DNA of 64,000 nt from Metabacillus sp. KUDC1714 (GCF_014217835.1 NZ_CP055263.1:3661501-3725500); one strand, 5' to 3'. Positions 36,215-45,722 are shown, counted from the first letter of the stretch. Translations and numbers: made by a program. Notes: generated from the sequence alone by a model not told the origin.

Positions 36215-36502
36215 CTACAAAAGGTTGATATCTCTTTCTTTACATTCACTAATAATTTGCTCATTCCAAACAGAAGCCTGAACTTTCTCCCAATCCCATT
36301 GATCAACATACATCGAGTGCAGATTATCTAATACCTCACCTCTTCGAACAGCATTCATATTTGTATAATGTCCTTCACCAACGGTAAATTTATATCTAGT
36401 AAGAGCCATCCTTTTCCACTTCGCCAAAGATTGCACCATTTCAATTTGCGTATGCTTAATATCTATAGCTTCATAAGAAAAAGAGCCTAGAGTGGTAACC
36501 AA
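36215..36502 (-). pseudogene. asnA: asnA remnant with large internal deletion
   Basis: The frame encodes 95 residues. [23 protein letters not shown] followed by YTNMNAVRR and [16 protein letters not shown] is the core of ammonia-dependent asparagine synthetase AsnA; the very next residues, [22 protein letters not shown], are the C-terminus of the same enzyme. About 170 residues between them and about 70 at the N-terminus are missing (AsnA is about 330). The join is in frame. The product cannot be active, since most of the aspartate/ATP site is gone. Confidence 0.85.
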
Positions 36503-36622
36503 AATCTTGAGCTTTATTATCCATATCCTTTCATTTTTAACAAATACATCTTTCTACTAAAGAGAGGCATAATAATAACATAAATTGTTCGGGAATCATC
36601 ACTTGGAAATGAGGGGATTTTA

Positions 36623-37267
36623 ATGGAGCTAGATTGGGTTTGGAAGGCAATCCTTATTGTCATTGTAGGAACTTTGCTTTTAAGAGTTGCAGGAAGAAAG
36701 TCAATTTCGCAAATGACGCTTGCTCAAACCGTAATCATGGTCGGAATTGGTTCATTGCTTATACAGCCTGTTGCTGGAAAAAATCTTGCTACTACATTTG
36801 GAGTTGGGGGCATCCTTGTAGTAACGCTTGTCATAATAGAATACTTGGAATTGAAAAGTGATCGTTTTGAAAAATTCATAACTGGCCAATCAAAAATTGT
36901 CATTGAAAATGGAATTCTAAATGAAAAGAATTTAAGTAAACTTCGTTTAACCGTAGACCAATTAGAAATGAAATTAAGACAACAAAATGTAAGTAAAATA
37001 AGTGATGTTCAGTGGGCTACATTAGAACCCAATGGACAATTAGGCTACGCGCTAAAACAGGATGCACAACCAGTTACAAAAAAAGAATTTCAGCAACTTC
37101 AACAATCGATTAGTAGCTTAATCTCCAATAATCCGCAATTAAGTTTATTAACTGAGCAATTAAACCAATTAAATGAACAACTCAATCTACCTCTAAAGCA
37201 GGAAAACCTTTTTACTGAAATAAAGAAAAATAATCATAATATAATACCACCAAAGCATTTACAGTAA
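36623..37267 (+). CDS. DUF421 (YetF-like) membrane protein
   Basis: The 214-residue protein has three N-terminal membrane segments (about 7-24, 34-50, 58-73) with RVAGRKSISQMTLAQTVIMVGIGS, then a cytoplasmic domain with the DUF421 motifs SKIVIENGILNEKNLSKLRLTVDQL and DVQWATLEPNGQLGY. The C-terminal 50 residues are Gln/Asn-rich. YetF-type proteins are implicated in spore or envelope functions but the mechanism is not established. It is not in the operon of the other DUF421 gene at 59148. Confidence 0.85.
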   Translation: MELDWVWKAILIVIVGTLLLRVAGRKSISQMTLAQTVIMVGIGSLLIQPVAGKNLATTFGVGGILVVTLVIIEYLELKSDRFEKFITGQSKIVIENGILNEKNLSKLRLTVDQLEMKLRQQNVSKISDVQWATLEPNGQLGYALKQDAQPVTKKEFQQLQQSISSLISNNPQLSLLTEQLNQLNEQLNLPLKQENLFTEIKKNNHNIIPPKHLQ

Positions 37268-37319
37268 CGTTTTATCTCATGATGATAGAAAACTTCATTC
37301 CGAGTTTATCCTGTTAAGA

Positions 37320-37350
37320 CAGGGGAGCTAAAAAGTAGCTCCTCTATTTC
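37320..37350 (+). terminator. Terminator after the DUF421 gene
   Basis: AGGGGAGCTA-aaaag-TAGCTCCTCT followed by ATTTC. Confidence 0.6.
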
Positions 37351-37604
37351 ATTTTCACAAAAAACGAACTGACTAAAATAAAAAGCATTAAAAACATTAA
37401 AGAAATCATTCCCGTAACATTCTTGTCTTTCCAGCAAATGCGACAATGGTAACCTGTATACACGTGATAGTGATGATATCAATGATGATGCGGTGAGGGT
37501 GGGGAATAAATTCAAAGATCCTTTTTTTGAATGTACCGATTATGTAAACGACTAAACAGAAGAAGTTCATACTTTTTTTAGAAAAGAAATAGAACATTCC
37601 AAGC

Positions 37605-37895
37605 TTAAAATGATTTTTTACTCTGAATAATTCTAATCAACCCAATAAACATACGAACAAACAGCATGATGAATGTTTCTGATAGTAGGGTATGATACCA
37701 ATGCCAATTTTTATTAAATTTAATAAGTTTTGTTTTGCGTTCAAAAAAAACTTCAGCTAATGTCATTGGAATACTAAATAAAAATAACTTCAGTAAGATT
37801 CCCTTCAAATTTGAGCGAAAGGTTAGTTGATTATAAAAGACACAAAGGATCGGAAACAATAAATAGTCAAATAGTATATTTATTTTAAAATATTA
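37605..37895 (-). pseudogene. CBO0543-family membrane protein, N-terminally truncated
   Basis: On the minus strand the frame reads YFKINILFDYLLFPILCVFYNQ just after a stop codon, then FSIPMTLAEVFFERKTKLI and NWHWYHTLLSE, which is the C-terminal half of CBO0543-type membrane proteins (about 150-170 residues). No start codon precedes the conserved part, so the N-terminal half has been lost. Decayed gene. Confidence 0.6.
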
Positions 37896-37902
37896 ATGTA
37901 AA

Positions 37903-38025
37903 TAGAGGCTGACTCAGGAACCATAAGTTCAGACAACTCCAAATCAATATATAGACTCTCAATGCCTGAAAGACCTATATAAAAGTTGGATTTGACTAGC
38001 TCAGATCTCCTTGAGTCATCCTCTA
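37903..38025. repeat. 123-bp element bounded by imperfect inverted repeats
   Basis: TAGAGGCTGACTCAGG (37903-37918) and CCTTGAGTCATCCTCTA (38009-38025) are inverted copies, with further partial complementarity inside (around CTATATA/TATATAG). It directly follows the KtrB-like gene, lacks a T-run, and may be a structured RNA tail or a small miniature-element relic. Confidence 0.45.
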
Positions 38026-38030
38026 CTTTT

Positions 38031-39401
38031 TTATCCAATCATAATCTTCTCTTCCACATATTTAAAAGGAAGTTTTTTATTTTCCTTAGCTAAAGCAAAG
38101 GCTAAAGTAAGTGGGCCTACTCTACCTATAAACATCAGAAGGGATATGATTACTTTACCTGGTGTACTTAATTCAGGTGTTAACCCTAGCGACATTCCAA
38201 CTGTTCCAAACGCTGAAACCACTTCAAAAAGTAAAACATTCAAAGGAGCGTTTTCTGTAATCGTTAAGATAAACAAAATCAAAAATACAACGGCTGTCGA
38301 GTAAACAGTGATGGAAAAGGCTCTAAAGATTAAATCCTTTGGTATGCGCCTGTTCATGATGTTAACATCTTCTTTTCTTTTCAATACAGTCCAAACAGCA
38401 AGGATGAGAATGAAAAACGTGGTCACTTTAATTCCTCCAGCTGTACCTCCAGAGCCTCCACCGATAAACATAAGCAAAATCGTAACAAATTGGGAACTTA
38501 GCGTTAATTCCGGTAAATTCAACGTGTTAAAACCTGCTGTTCTAGGAACTACCCCATGAAAATAAGCACCTAACACTTTATCCTTTAGAGATGATAATCC
38601 ACCCAATGTTCCGGGGTTATTGTACTCCAAAGTAAAGATCAGGACTGTACCAAGTAAATTAAGAATTAATGTCATTAAAAGGACTAATTTTGTATGTAAG
38701 GAAAGCTTCTTCCATGATTTCTTCTTGAAAATATCTAATATGACGAAATATCCTATTCCTCCAATTATAAACAAGGAACTAAGTGTTAAGATAATTGTAG
38801 GATCACCAACATATCCTGTGATACTGCGAAACTCTCCCATTAGGTCAAAGCCCGCATTATTAAAGGCAGAAATAGAATGAAATAGGCCATAGAATAAGGA
38901 TTTTGGAAATCCAAAATCGTGAGACCAGCGTATGGCTAAGATAACAGCTCCGATTCCTTCAATTATGAACGTGAACCCAACAACAAACTTAACAAGTCTA
39001 ACCATTCCTTCAATATAAAGTTGATTTAAGGATTCCTGAATCATGAGTCTTCCTTTCAAACCTATGTTTTTCCCTAATACAATCGCAATAATGATTCCGA
39101 AAGTCATAAAACCAAGTCCACCAACTTGGATTAATACCATTAAAACAATTTGACCAAAAAGCGTAAAAGTTGTTTCAGTATCTACTACCACTAATCCTGT
39201 TACACAAACAGCAGAGGTTGCTTCAAATAATGCATCAATAAAAGATAAGTGATGTCGATCTTTTGTAGCAAAGGGTAACATGAGTAACAATGTACCTAAT
39301 CCAATGAGGCACAAAAATCCTAGTGATAATGTTTGTGCGGGATTAATTTTTACCCATTTAAACGGTTTTATGATTCTTTTCATTTTATTGGACTTCGGCA
39401 T
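38031..39401 (-). CDS. TrkH/KtrB-type potassium uptake channel subunit
   Basis: The 456-residue membrane protein has the four pore-loop repeats of the Trk/Ktr/HKT superfamily, each with the selectivity glycine: SAVCVTGLVV, SAFNNAGFDL, VPRTAGFNTL and SAFGTVGMSLG. It imports K+ (or Na+-coupled K+) together with a cytoplasmic KtrA/KtrC RCK subunit, not encoded nearby, so it is KtrD-like in organisation. The start could be the first ATG (39401) or the MKRII codon 18 bp later. Confidence 0.92.
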   Translation of the reverse strand: MPKSNKMKRIIKPFKWVKINPAQTLSLGFLCLIGLGTLLLMLPFATKDRHHLSFIDALFEATSAVCVTGLVVVDTETTFTLFGQIVLMVLIQVGGLGFMTFGIIIAIVLGKNIGLKGRLMIQESLNQLYIEGMVRLVKFVVGFTFIIEGIGAVILAIRWSHDFGFPKSLFYGLFHSISAFNNAGFDLMGEFRSITGYVGDPTIILTLSSLFIIGGIGYFVILDIFKKKSWKKLSLHTKLVLLMTLILNLLGTVLIFTLEYNNPGTLGGLSSLKDKVLGAYFHGVVPRTAGFNTLNLPELTLSSQFVTILLMFIGGGSGGTAGGIKVTTFFILILAVWTVLKRKEDVNIMNRRIPKDLIFRAFSITVYSTAVVFLILFILTITENAPLNVLLFEVVSAFGTVGMSLGLTPELSTPGKVIISLLMFIGRVGPLTLAFALAKENKKLPFKYVEEKIMIG

Positions 39402-39667
39402 AGATATAAATATCCCCTAACATTAGTCGTTCTTTTGCATATAGAAATGATAACCTATTTGTTGTTATTTACCATCTAATCACTTAAATTTAACATGGCC
39501 GTTCTTTAAAGATTAGTATAAAAGTGGTGGTGATTTTTGGCAGAACTAACTCGTGAAGTTGTTTTTATTATGCCAAAATATATAAAGGCCATTCCTTTAA
39601 GAATGACCACTTTTCTGTTTTGATGATTTTTAAATGATTCATAAACTTATCATTTTAGGATAAATTT

Positions 39668-40087
39668 TTAATCTGGGTACGTTTCTTTTAGAAATATTAC
39701 TGATTGGTTAATTAACGCTTTTAGAACTTCAATATCAATATCTGCTACTTTATTTATGTATACACACGCTTTTCCGCTTGTATGTTTCCCAAAATTTTTT
39801 AACAATTCCTCACGTTTTGTGTCACCTGTTGCAAAATACAAACTGATTTTTGCTTTTCGAGGTGAAAAGCCTACTAGTGGTGCATCGCCTTCATGACCAG
39901 ATTCATATTTATAATGATAGGCACCAAAGCCAATAATACTCGGCCCCCACATCTTCGCTTTAAAACCTGTCGTTAGAGTGAAAATATCTAACAATTTATA
40001 AGCATCTTCACGTTTTTTAGGGCTGTCCACAAGTTCAATAAACTCTACAACACTGTTGTCGGTTTCTTTTGTTTTGAGTTCGTACAT
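39668..40087 (-). CDS. DUF1801 domain protein
   Basis: The 139-residue protein has MYELKTKETDNSVVEFIELV, MWGPSIIGFGAYHYKYESGHEGDA and VGFSPRKAKISLYF, the hallmarks of DUF1801 (YdhG-like, iron-chaperone-frataxin fold). Function is not established. Confidence 0.8.
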   Translation of the reverse strand: MYELKTKETDNSVVEFIELVDSPKKREDAYKLLDIFTLTTGFKAKMWGPSIIGFGAYHYKYESGHEGDAPLVGFSPRKAKISLYFATGDTKREELLKNFGKHTSGKACVYINKVADIDIEVLKALINQSVIFLKETYPD

Positions 40088-40197
40088 AATAATATATTCT
40101 CCTTTGCTTACGGGATTGTAAGCTAATAATGATGTTATTATCGATATTCTACATTAATAGTGTTTATCCTTCCCCAACGGACCTCCTAGAGTAATGA

Positions 40198-40235
40198 AAA
40201 AGGGTTCAATTCCTATTCGAATTGAACCTTTTTTT
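40198..40235 (-). terminator. Rho-independent terminator
   Basis: AGGGTTCAATT ... AATTGAACCTT perfect stem with T-runs on both sides, following the 40260-40457 gene on the minus strand. Confidence 0.8.
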
Positions 40236-40259
40236 GTCATTAGTATTTATAAAATGCAC

Positions 40260-40457
40260 TTACATCATTTTTTTGGAATTAAACCATTTTAAGAGAGGAT
40301 GAATTTCCTTATCAACAATTTTTAATTCATTCATTACTAATTTTTCTTGATGGTCAGTTATCCAATTTTTTAGTTCTTTTTTATCATTTAATTGGGTATA
40401 GTATGTTTCTCCACATTTACCAACCGCATTGACAACATACCTACAAGTATTCCCCAT
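40260..40457 (-). CDS. Small hypothetical protein
   Basis: The 65-residue protein starts MGNTCRYVVNAVGKCG with AAAGGTGGT before its ATG at 40457, and contains ELKNWITDHQEKLVMNELKIVDKE. Not recognised. The terminator just downstream and ribosome site support it as real. Confidence 0.5.
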   Translation of the reverse strand: MGNTCRYVVNAVGKCGETYYTQLNDKKELKNWITDHQEKLVMNELKIVDKEIHPLLKWFNSKKMM

Positions 40458-40594
40458 AATCGACCACCTTTTATATAATGTCATGTACTCAATAAGCATT
40501 ATAACAAGGTTTGAAATTTTTTCTAGTCTTTTTTTAATTTATTTTTTCTTTTGTGAATAGAATGATGAAATCAACCCTTCGCTACCTTAATTCT

Positions 40595-41860
40595 TTATAA
40601 AAAAACTTCTTCCACTTCAAGAGGATTAAGAGCATTCGTATAATTAACATAAACAAACGCATCATACCGGTCTGATATTACTGAAGGAACATAATTACCA
40701 TAATGTTCGAATTTAGGATTATAAACGACTCCAATAGCTCTGTGACCTATTGTTCGATTAAATTTATGATGGTTTTCATTGTTGAAGATTAATAGCTTGT
40801 CATCCGAACCTGCCTTATGCAAAGCATCCTCAAAGCTACCGGCTTTAGCTGGTGGAATAATCATTTTATCAAAATTCACACCCCATTGATCAGCTGCAAT
40901 TACAGTCCCGCGGTGTGTTCCAAATCCAACAATAAAGAGGGCCTCTTTCCCTTTTTGTTCTCTTAGTAATTGTCCAACGTTTACGATACCTTCATCAGCC
41001 ATATCAGTTGCTCGTGCATCACCAACATGAGTATTATGTTCCCAGATGATTCCTTTTGCTTGGTTGCCGTAATATTCACTAATTTTATTGATTACCTCAA
41101 CCATATGCCGATCGCGAATATTCCAGGATTCGTTATCATTTACTACCATTGTTCTGTAATAATTTTCAGCATTTGCTGTAATAAGAGCATTTACTTCAAG
41201 GTTTAAACGATTCTCTTCGAAGTCAAATTGTTTATTCTTATTTAAACAAATTTCTGTTAAAAGTTTGATGACCTCATCATGGCATCCTTCTGAATAAAGG
41301 GCGGCAGATACACCATATCTTTCTGGTTGGCGATTAAAGGGTTCAAAACAAGCAAATGCTTTTTTTGCATCGTCTAATTGGGGAGAATGAGTTTTTTCTA
41401 AATAATTGATGATTTCATCCATTGATTCCCATAAAGAATAAATATCAATTCCATAAAAACCAACCTGTTTATCTTTTGGCTGCTTTTGATTATATTCCTT
41501 TAACCATTCGATAAGCTCAATCATTTCTTCATTTGCCCACATCCAAGTAGGCCAACGGTTAAAGGATTGTAACACTTCTCTGGCATTTGGAGTGACTTGA
41601 TCAAAGCCTTTTATATAACGGTTTACATATTGGCATGCAGGCCAGTCGCCTTCGACAGCCAAAAAGGTGAAGCCTTTTTCTGCAATAAGCTTTTTGGATA
41701 GTTCAGCACGAATTTTATAATATTCAGACGTCCCATGTGATGCTTCCCCTAATAATACAAATTTTTGCATCTCAATCTCATGAAGAAGGGAGTTGATGTC
41801 ATTGGGATTGTTTAATGGTTGTGCATAATCTTTAATGGCTTGTATAAGTTCATTGTTCAT
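40595..41860 (-). CDS. Erythromycin-esterase family protein
   Basis: The 421-residue protein has LLGEASHGTSEYYKIRAELSKKLI, VEGDWPACQYVNRY, FYGIDIYSLWESM, WEHNTHVGDARATDM and FGTHRGTV, the conserved His/Glu motifs (EASHG, EGD, HNTH) of the Ere/EreA-like family. Bona fide EreA/B enzymes open the macrolide ring, but chromosomal Bacillus homologs mostly have unknown substrates, so resistance should not be assumed. Confidence 0.85.
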   Translation of the reverse strand: MNNELIQAIKDYAQPLNNPNDINSLLHEIEMQKFVLLGEASHGTSEYYKIRAELSKKLIAEKGFTFLAVEGDWPACQYVNRYIKGFDQVTPNAREVLQSFNRWPTWMWANEEMIELIEWLKEYNQKQPKDKQVGFYGIDIYSLWESMDEIINYLEKTHSPQLDDAKKAFACFEPFNRQPERYGVSAALYSEGCHDEVIKLLTEICLNKNKQFDFEENRLNLEVNALITANAENYYRTMVVNDNESWNIRDRHMVEVINKISEYYGNQAKGIIWEHNTHVGDARATDMADEGIVNVGQLLREQKGKEALFIVGFGTHRGTVIAADQWGVNFDKMIIPPAKAGSFEDALHKAGSDDKLLIFNNENHHKFNRTIGHRAIGVVYNPKFEHYGNYVPSVISDRYDAFVYVNYTNALNPLEVEEVFL

Positions 41861-41930
41861 AGTTTCACCCCTCGATATTTGTTCTTGTTTATAGATTTAC
41901 CCAGTTATTGTAAATCCTGAAATCTGCATT

Positions 41931-42311
41931 TTATTGTTGTTTATATTCAGCATTGTATGAATTTTCACCTGAGTGAACAGATAATAAAGTGTCCGCATAT
42001 CCAACAAGGCGATTGACAATTTCATCTGAAATCGCATAAACAAGCCGATGTAATTCGCTTTTATGCAATGCAGGATCATCAAAAATAATCGTCGTGTTAA
42101 TAAAGATATGTTTTGTATCGTAAAGATTGTAGTGGATGATAGTTTTACCAGATGCTCCACCTGTCACGGGATCTTTATAGTTTGGTAAGAAAATATACCA
42201 TTCTTCAGCAGTTGGAGATCGAAAATTTTTTGTGAAAGTCATGCCATTAATTTCTTTTTCAATTTGGTTTTTTAGATCTTCATCCATCACATCAATAATG
42301 TTAGTATCCAT
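41931..42311 (-). CDS. Conserved hypothetical protein, cotranscribed with DUF1292 gene
   Basis: The 126-residue acidic, soluble protein starts MDTNIIDVMDEDLKNQIEKEI; no membrane segment or known motif is seen. GGAAGAAGGA lies before ATG 42311, and it follows the DUF1292 gene by 24 bp on the same strand. Confidence 0.55.
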   Translation of the reverse strand: MDTNIIDVMDEDLKNQIEKEINGMTFTKNFRSPTAEEWYIFLPNYKDPVTGGASGKTIIHYNLYDTKHIFINTTIIFDDPALHKSELHRLVYAISDEIVNRLVGYADTLLSVHSGENSYNAEYKQQ

Positions 42312-42335
42312 GAATTATTCCTTCTTCCTAACAAG

Positions 42336-42614
42336 TTAATCTGCTGGATTTGCTTCGACTGCAATTTCATATGCATCAAGTACCATAGTTTTTTTGCGCG
42401 GATCATTTATGCCGATAAGATACTGTTCGTCATCTTCATTCTCGACTTGCATTACAATCGCATGATCAAGCTCATGCTCTGATCTTAATAAAGCGTAGGT
42501 ATCTTCTTCAATTGCCAATAATGCTTCTACGACAAACTGCTTTTTGTTACCGTCATTATCCTCAACAGTAATCCAATCTCTTTCGTGATCATGGGACAAA
42601 GTTATCACCTCCAC
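42336..42614 (-). CDS. DUF1292 domain protein
   Basis: The 92-residue acidic protein contains ITVEDNDGNKKQFVVEALLAIEEDTYALLRSE and DEEQYLIGI-like DDEQYLIGI, typical of DUF1292 (YrzB family). It has a strong GGAGGTG site. Function unknown; often near RNA-metabolism genes, but not here. Confidence 0.8.
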   Translation of the reverse strand: MEVITLSHDHERDWITVEDNDGNKKQFVVEALLAIEEDTYALLRSEHELDHAIVMQVENEDDEQYLIGINDPRKKTMVLDAYEIAVEANPAD

Positions 42615-42775
42615 ATGCTTTTTAACGTTATTATTTCCTCAGAATGTTGTTTTAAAGAGTGGGGAAAAATTACCAAAAAAGCAAGTTAGATTCCGGTTGT
42701 TTAAGACTTTCAATTAAGTGCATAAGATTTACGTTAAATGGATGATAAAAATTAAAAGATTAGGAGTAAAAAATC

Positions 42776-42970
42776 ATGGGTGAAGACCAGAAAACACATT
42801 TTGGTCATTTGAAAGAAGTACAGCTTAAGCATACTAATTTATGGTTTGATTATTGGCAAAACTTTTCAGATTATGATACGTGGCAATTCTGGGTTGTTCT
42901 TTGTTTATTGATTTTACCGCTTATTCTATTAATGGTAGTTGTTGACAAGCGAAAGGCACTTCGTTTGTAG
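42776..42970 (+). CDS. Short membrane protein, possibly a truncated gene
   Basis: The 64-residue product has a hydrophilic N-terminus with aromatic residues (HLKEVQLKHTNLWFDYWQNFSDYDTWQFW) and one membrane segment (about 40-56), ending VVDKRKALRL. It looks like the N-terminus of larger Bacillus membrane proteins that continue after K-A-L, so it may be cut short. AGGAGTAAAA precedes the ATG. Confidence 0.45.
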   Translation: MGEDQKTHFGHLKEVQLKHTNLWFDYWQNFSDYDTWQFWVVLCLLILPLILLMVVVDKRKALRL

Positions 42971-43047
42971 CTAAAACTGTGAAAAATGTGTCCAATCTTA
43001 GACATGACAAAGTTGTTAGTTAAACTGAATGTTTGAACCATTAAAGT

Positions 43048-43076
43048 AAAGGAGATGTGAAAACAACTCCTTTTTA
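43048..43076 (+). terminator. Weak terminator upstream of bceR
   Basis: AAAGGAG ... CTCCTTTTT hairpin after the small membrane protein gene. Confidence 0.5.
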
Positions 43077-43159
43077 GTATGCTTTCATAAGGTCTCACAT
43101 TCCTTTTGAAAAACCATCCATTTTATGGCATAATTACATCCAATAAAGGGGAGACGGAT

Positions 43160-43867
43160 ATGCAAAAAATTATGATTGTTGAAGATGATCCTAAAATTGC
43201 TGAATTGCTGCAGACTTACATAAGTAAATATGGTTATGATGTATTTTTAGTAAATGATTTTCAGCATGTGATGGATGTATTTTATGAAAATAAGCCTGAT
43301 CTAGTTCTGCTAGATATCAATCTACCAAGCTTTGATGGTTATTACTGGTGCAGACAGATTCGCACGCAATCGATTTGTCCGGTTATCTTTATATCTGCAC
43401 GGACAGGTGAGATGGAACAGGTAATGGCACTGGAAAACGGTGGGGATGATTTTATTACCAAGCCGTTCCACGCTGAAATTGTTATGGCGAAAATTCGCAG
43501 TCAGCTTCGCCGTGCTTATGGTGAATATGCAATGAAGGCTAACGAGAGGGTTTTAAAAATCAAAGGACTGGAGTTGTATCCTGAAAGGTTAGAATTGAAG
43601 CTGGGTCATGATAGTGTATCCCTGACAAAAAATGAAGCTGATATTATTGAGAGTTTAATTGAGCGTTATCCACGTATTTCTGGTCGTGAAGATTTACTTG
43701 AAAAACTTTGGGAAGATCAATCTTACGTAGACGAGAATACACTGAATGTTAATATCACACGAGTTAGAAAGAAATTTCAAAAAATAGGCATAGAAGAAGC
43801 GGTGGAAACAGTTAGAGGGGCAGGTTACAGATTAATTGTCTCATGGGGAGAGCGTGTAAAAACATGA
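43160..43867 (+). CDS. bceR: BceR-type OmpR-family response regulator
   Basis: The 235-residue regulator has a receiver (IMIVEDDPKI, phospho-Asp in LVLLDINLP, Lys in FITKPFH) and an OmpR winged helix (about 130-230; SLTKNEADIIESLIE, VDENTLNVNITRVRKKF, VETVRGAGYRLI). The start is ATG 43160 with AAAGGGGAGA; an upstream in-frame start lacks a site. Its stop overlaps the kinase start (ATGA). It activates the adjacent ABC transporter on peptide stress. Confidence 0.9.
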   Translation: MQKIMIVEDDPKIAELLQTYISKYGYDVFLVNDFQHVMDVFYENKPDLVLLDINLPSFDGYYWCRQIRTQSICPVIFISARTGEMEQVMALENGGDDFITKPFHAEIVMAKIRSQLRRAYGEYAMKANERVLKIKGLELYPERLELKLGHDSVSLTKNEADIIESLIERYPRISGREDLLEKLWEDQSYVDENTLNVNITRVRKKFQKIGIEEAVETVRGAGYRLIVSWGERVKT

Positions 43868-44865
43868 AGCTATTTTTCCGGGAGCATTACCTGTTAATTG
43901 CTGTACAATGTGTACAGTTTTTTACTATTTTCTCAATCTATTGGCTCGAAGGCTACCAGCAACTCAAACCAGCTCTATATGCTGCTTTTCTCGGTTTTTT
44001 CTTTTTAAGTTGCTACCTGATTTATCACTATTATAGTCGACGCAAATTCTACAACCGTCTTAGCAAACCACTCGTCTCACTTGACGACTCCTTTCAAAAA
44101 CTGGAGCAAGCGCCAATTACAGAAGCATTGGATCAGCTGTTAAAAACGCAGTACAAGCATTATCAACAGCAACTAATGAGCGTGGAACATCAGCAAAAAG
44201 AGCATCTAACATTTATGGATCAATGGGTGCATCAAATGAAAACACCGCTTTCTGTCATTGAACTAACAGCACAAAACCTAGATGAACCGGAATCCTCTGA
44301 TATTCGTGAAGAAACAGAACGAATAAGTACAGGGTTAAATACCATTCTCTATATGGCCCGCCTTAGGACTATTGAACAGGATTTTCATGTAAAACAGGTT
44401 GACTTGGTGAAAATAGTGAATGAGGTAAACCGTGCCAATCGACGGCTTTACATCCGAAACCAGGTATATCCAAAATTACAAGAAGAGCAGGAAGGCATTC
44501 TTGTTGAAACAGATGAAAAGTGGCTCTTCTTTATCCTATCACAGCTTATTAATAATGCTGTTAAATATTCAGCTGGTAAAAGTAATAAAATCAATATTTC
44601 TATCTATGAAAAAGATCACGAAGCAGTTCTACAAGTGACCGACTTTGGTGTTGGAATCCCTGATACTGATTTAAAACGTGTATTTGATCCATTTTATACA
44701 GGAGAAAATGGCCGGGAATTTCGCGAATCTACAGGCATGGGGCTATATTTAACGAAAGAAGTAGTAAACCATCTTGGACATAGAATCGAGCTAGTTTCAA
44801 AGGTAGGCAGGGGAACAACAATTAGACTTATTTTCACTACATCACAAAACCTTACAGCCTCGTAA
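43864..44865 (+). CDS. bceS: BceS-type intramembrane-sensing histidine kinase
   Basis: The 333-residue kinase has two adjacent membrane segments (about 10-27 and 34-53) with almost no extracellular loop, the H-box FMDQWVHQMKTPLSVIELTAQN, N-box LINNAVKYS, and G-boxes VTDFGVGIP and STGMGLYLTK. Such kinases do not sense ligand directly; the BceAB transporter does. It is coupled to bceR by ATGA. Confidence 0.9.
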   Translation: MKLFFREHYLLIAVQCVQFFTIFSIYWLEGYQQLKPALYAAFLGFFFLSCYLIYHYYSRRKFYNRLSKPLVSLDDSFQKLEQAPITEALDQLLKTQYKHYQQQLMSVEHQQKEHLTFMDQWVHQMKTPLSVIELTAQNLDEPESSDIREETERISTGLNTILYMARLRTIEQDFHVKQVDLVKIVNEVNRANRRLYIRNQVYPKLQEEQEGILVETDEKWLFFILSQLINNAVKYSAGKSNKINISIYEKDHEAVLQVTDFGVGIPDTDLKRVFDPFYTGENGREFRESTGMGLYLTKEVVNHLGHRIELVSKVGRGTTIRLIFTTSQNLTAS

Positions 44866-44902
44866 GGAAACTGAAAGGCGAATCGATAGTTTGGATACAG
44901 TA

Positions 44903-44919
44903 GATTGGTTACACTAATC
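44903..44919. promoter_or_regulatory. Palindrome upstream of bceA, candidate BceR site
   Basis: GATTGGT-TAC-ACTAATC is a 7-3-7 palindrome with one mismatch in the 92-bp bceS-bceA gap, where BceR-type regulators normally bind. Assignment is inference from position. Confidence 0.35.
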
Positions 44920-44957
44920 ACAGATCAAATGATAACGAATTGAAAGGAGATCTTGTG

Positions 44958-45722
44958 ATGCTAGACGTAAATAAAGTGAGTAAAATCTATGAAGGGAAAA
45001 TTCCATATCGTGCTTTAACAGATATAGATTTAACAATTGAAAAGGGGGAGTTTGTTGGAATCATGGGGCCCTCTGGAAGTGGGAAAACGACGCTACTTAA
45101 TATGGTTGCGACAATTGACGAACCTACAACAGGAGAAATTTTGATTGATGGAAAAAATCCTCACTCTCTGAAAAAAGATGCATTAGCAAAATTCCGCAGA
45201 CGTGAGTTGGGCTTTGTCTTTCAAGACTTTAATTTACTCCACACCCTAACAGTAGAAGAAAACATCGTCTTACCTTTAACATTGGATGGGCATCAAGTTA
45301 GTGAAATGAAACAAAAAGCAGGAGCGATTGCTGAAAAGCTTGGAATTACAAACATAATGAAAAAACGCACCTACGAAATTTCAGGTGGACAGATGCAGAG
45401 AGCAGCGATAGCGCGAGCAATGATTCATCAGCCTAAGCTACTACTTGCAGATGAGCCAACTGGAAATCTGGATTCTAAAGCATCAAAAGATGTCATGGAA
45501 ATGCTTGAGTCCATTAATCGTGAACTACAGACGACGATGATGCTCGTAACACATGAGCCACTTGCGGCTAGCTACTGCAATCGTGTCGTCTTTATTCAGG
45601 ATGGAAGGTTTTATTCCGAGATCCATCGCGGTGACAATCGTCAGGCCTTCTTTCAGAAAATCATTGATACTCTTTCCCTGTTGGGAGGTAATGCAAATGA
45701 CCTTTCGTCAATTCGCGTTTAA
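44958..45722 (+). CDS. bceA: BceA-type ABC transporter ATPase
   Basis: The 254-residue ATPase has Walker A GPSGSGKTT, Q-loop VFQDFNLL, signature ISGGQMQR, Walker B LLLADEPTGNLDSK and H-loop VTHE. ATG 44958 follows AAGGAGATCTT. It powers BceB, freeing cell-wall precursors from antimicrobial peptides such as bacitracin or lantibiotics. Confidence 0.92.
   Translation: MLDVNKVSKIYEGKIPYRALTDIDLTIEKGEFVGIMGPSGSGKTTLLNMVATIDEPTTGEILIDGKNPHSLKKDALAKFRRRELGFVFQDFNLLHTLTVEENIVLPLTLDGHQVSEMKQKAGAIAEKLGITNIMKKRTYEISGGQMQRAAIARAMIHQPKLLLADEPTGNLDSKASKDVMEMLESINRELQTTMMLVTHEPLAASYCNRVVFIQDGRFYSEIHRGDNRQAFFQKIIDTLSLLGGNANDLSSIRV

Noticed and set aside
37306..37597. Two overlapping minus-strand reading frames after the DUF421 gene
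   Set aside because: No ribosome site, no recognisable domain, and composition like non-coding sequence.
39402..39530. c-di-AMP (ydaO-type) riboswitch before the potassium channel gene
   Set aside because: Such riboswitches occur before ktr genes in Bacillus, but I found none of its conserved segments in the minus-strand leader.
40595..41860. Macrolide resistance gene call for the erythromycin-esterase family protein
   Set aside because: Family motifs are present, but chromosomal homologs usually have no proven macrolide activity; kept only as a family assignment.
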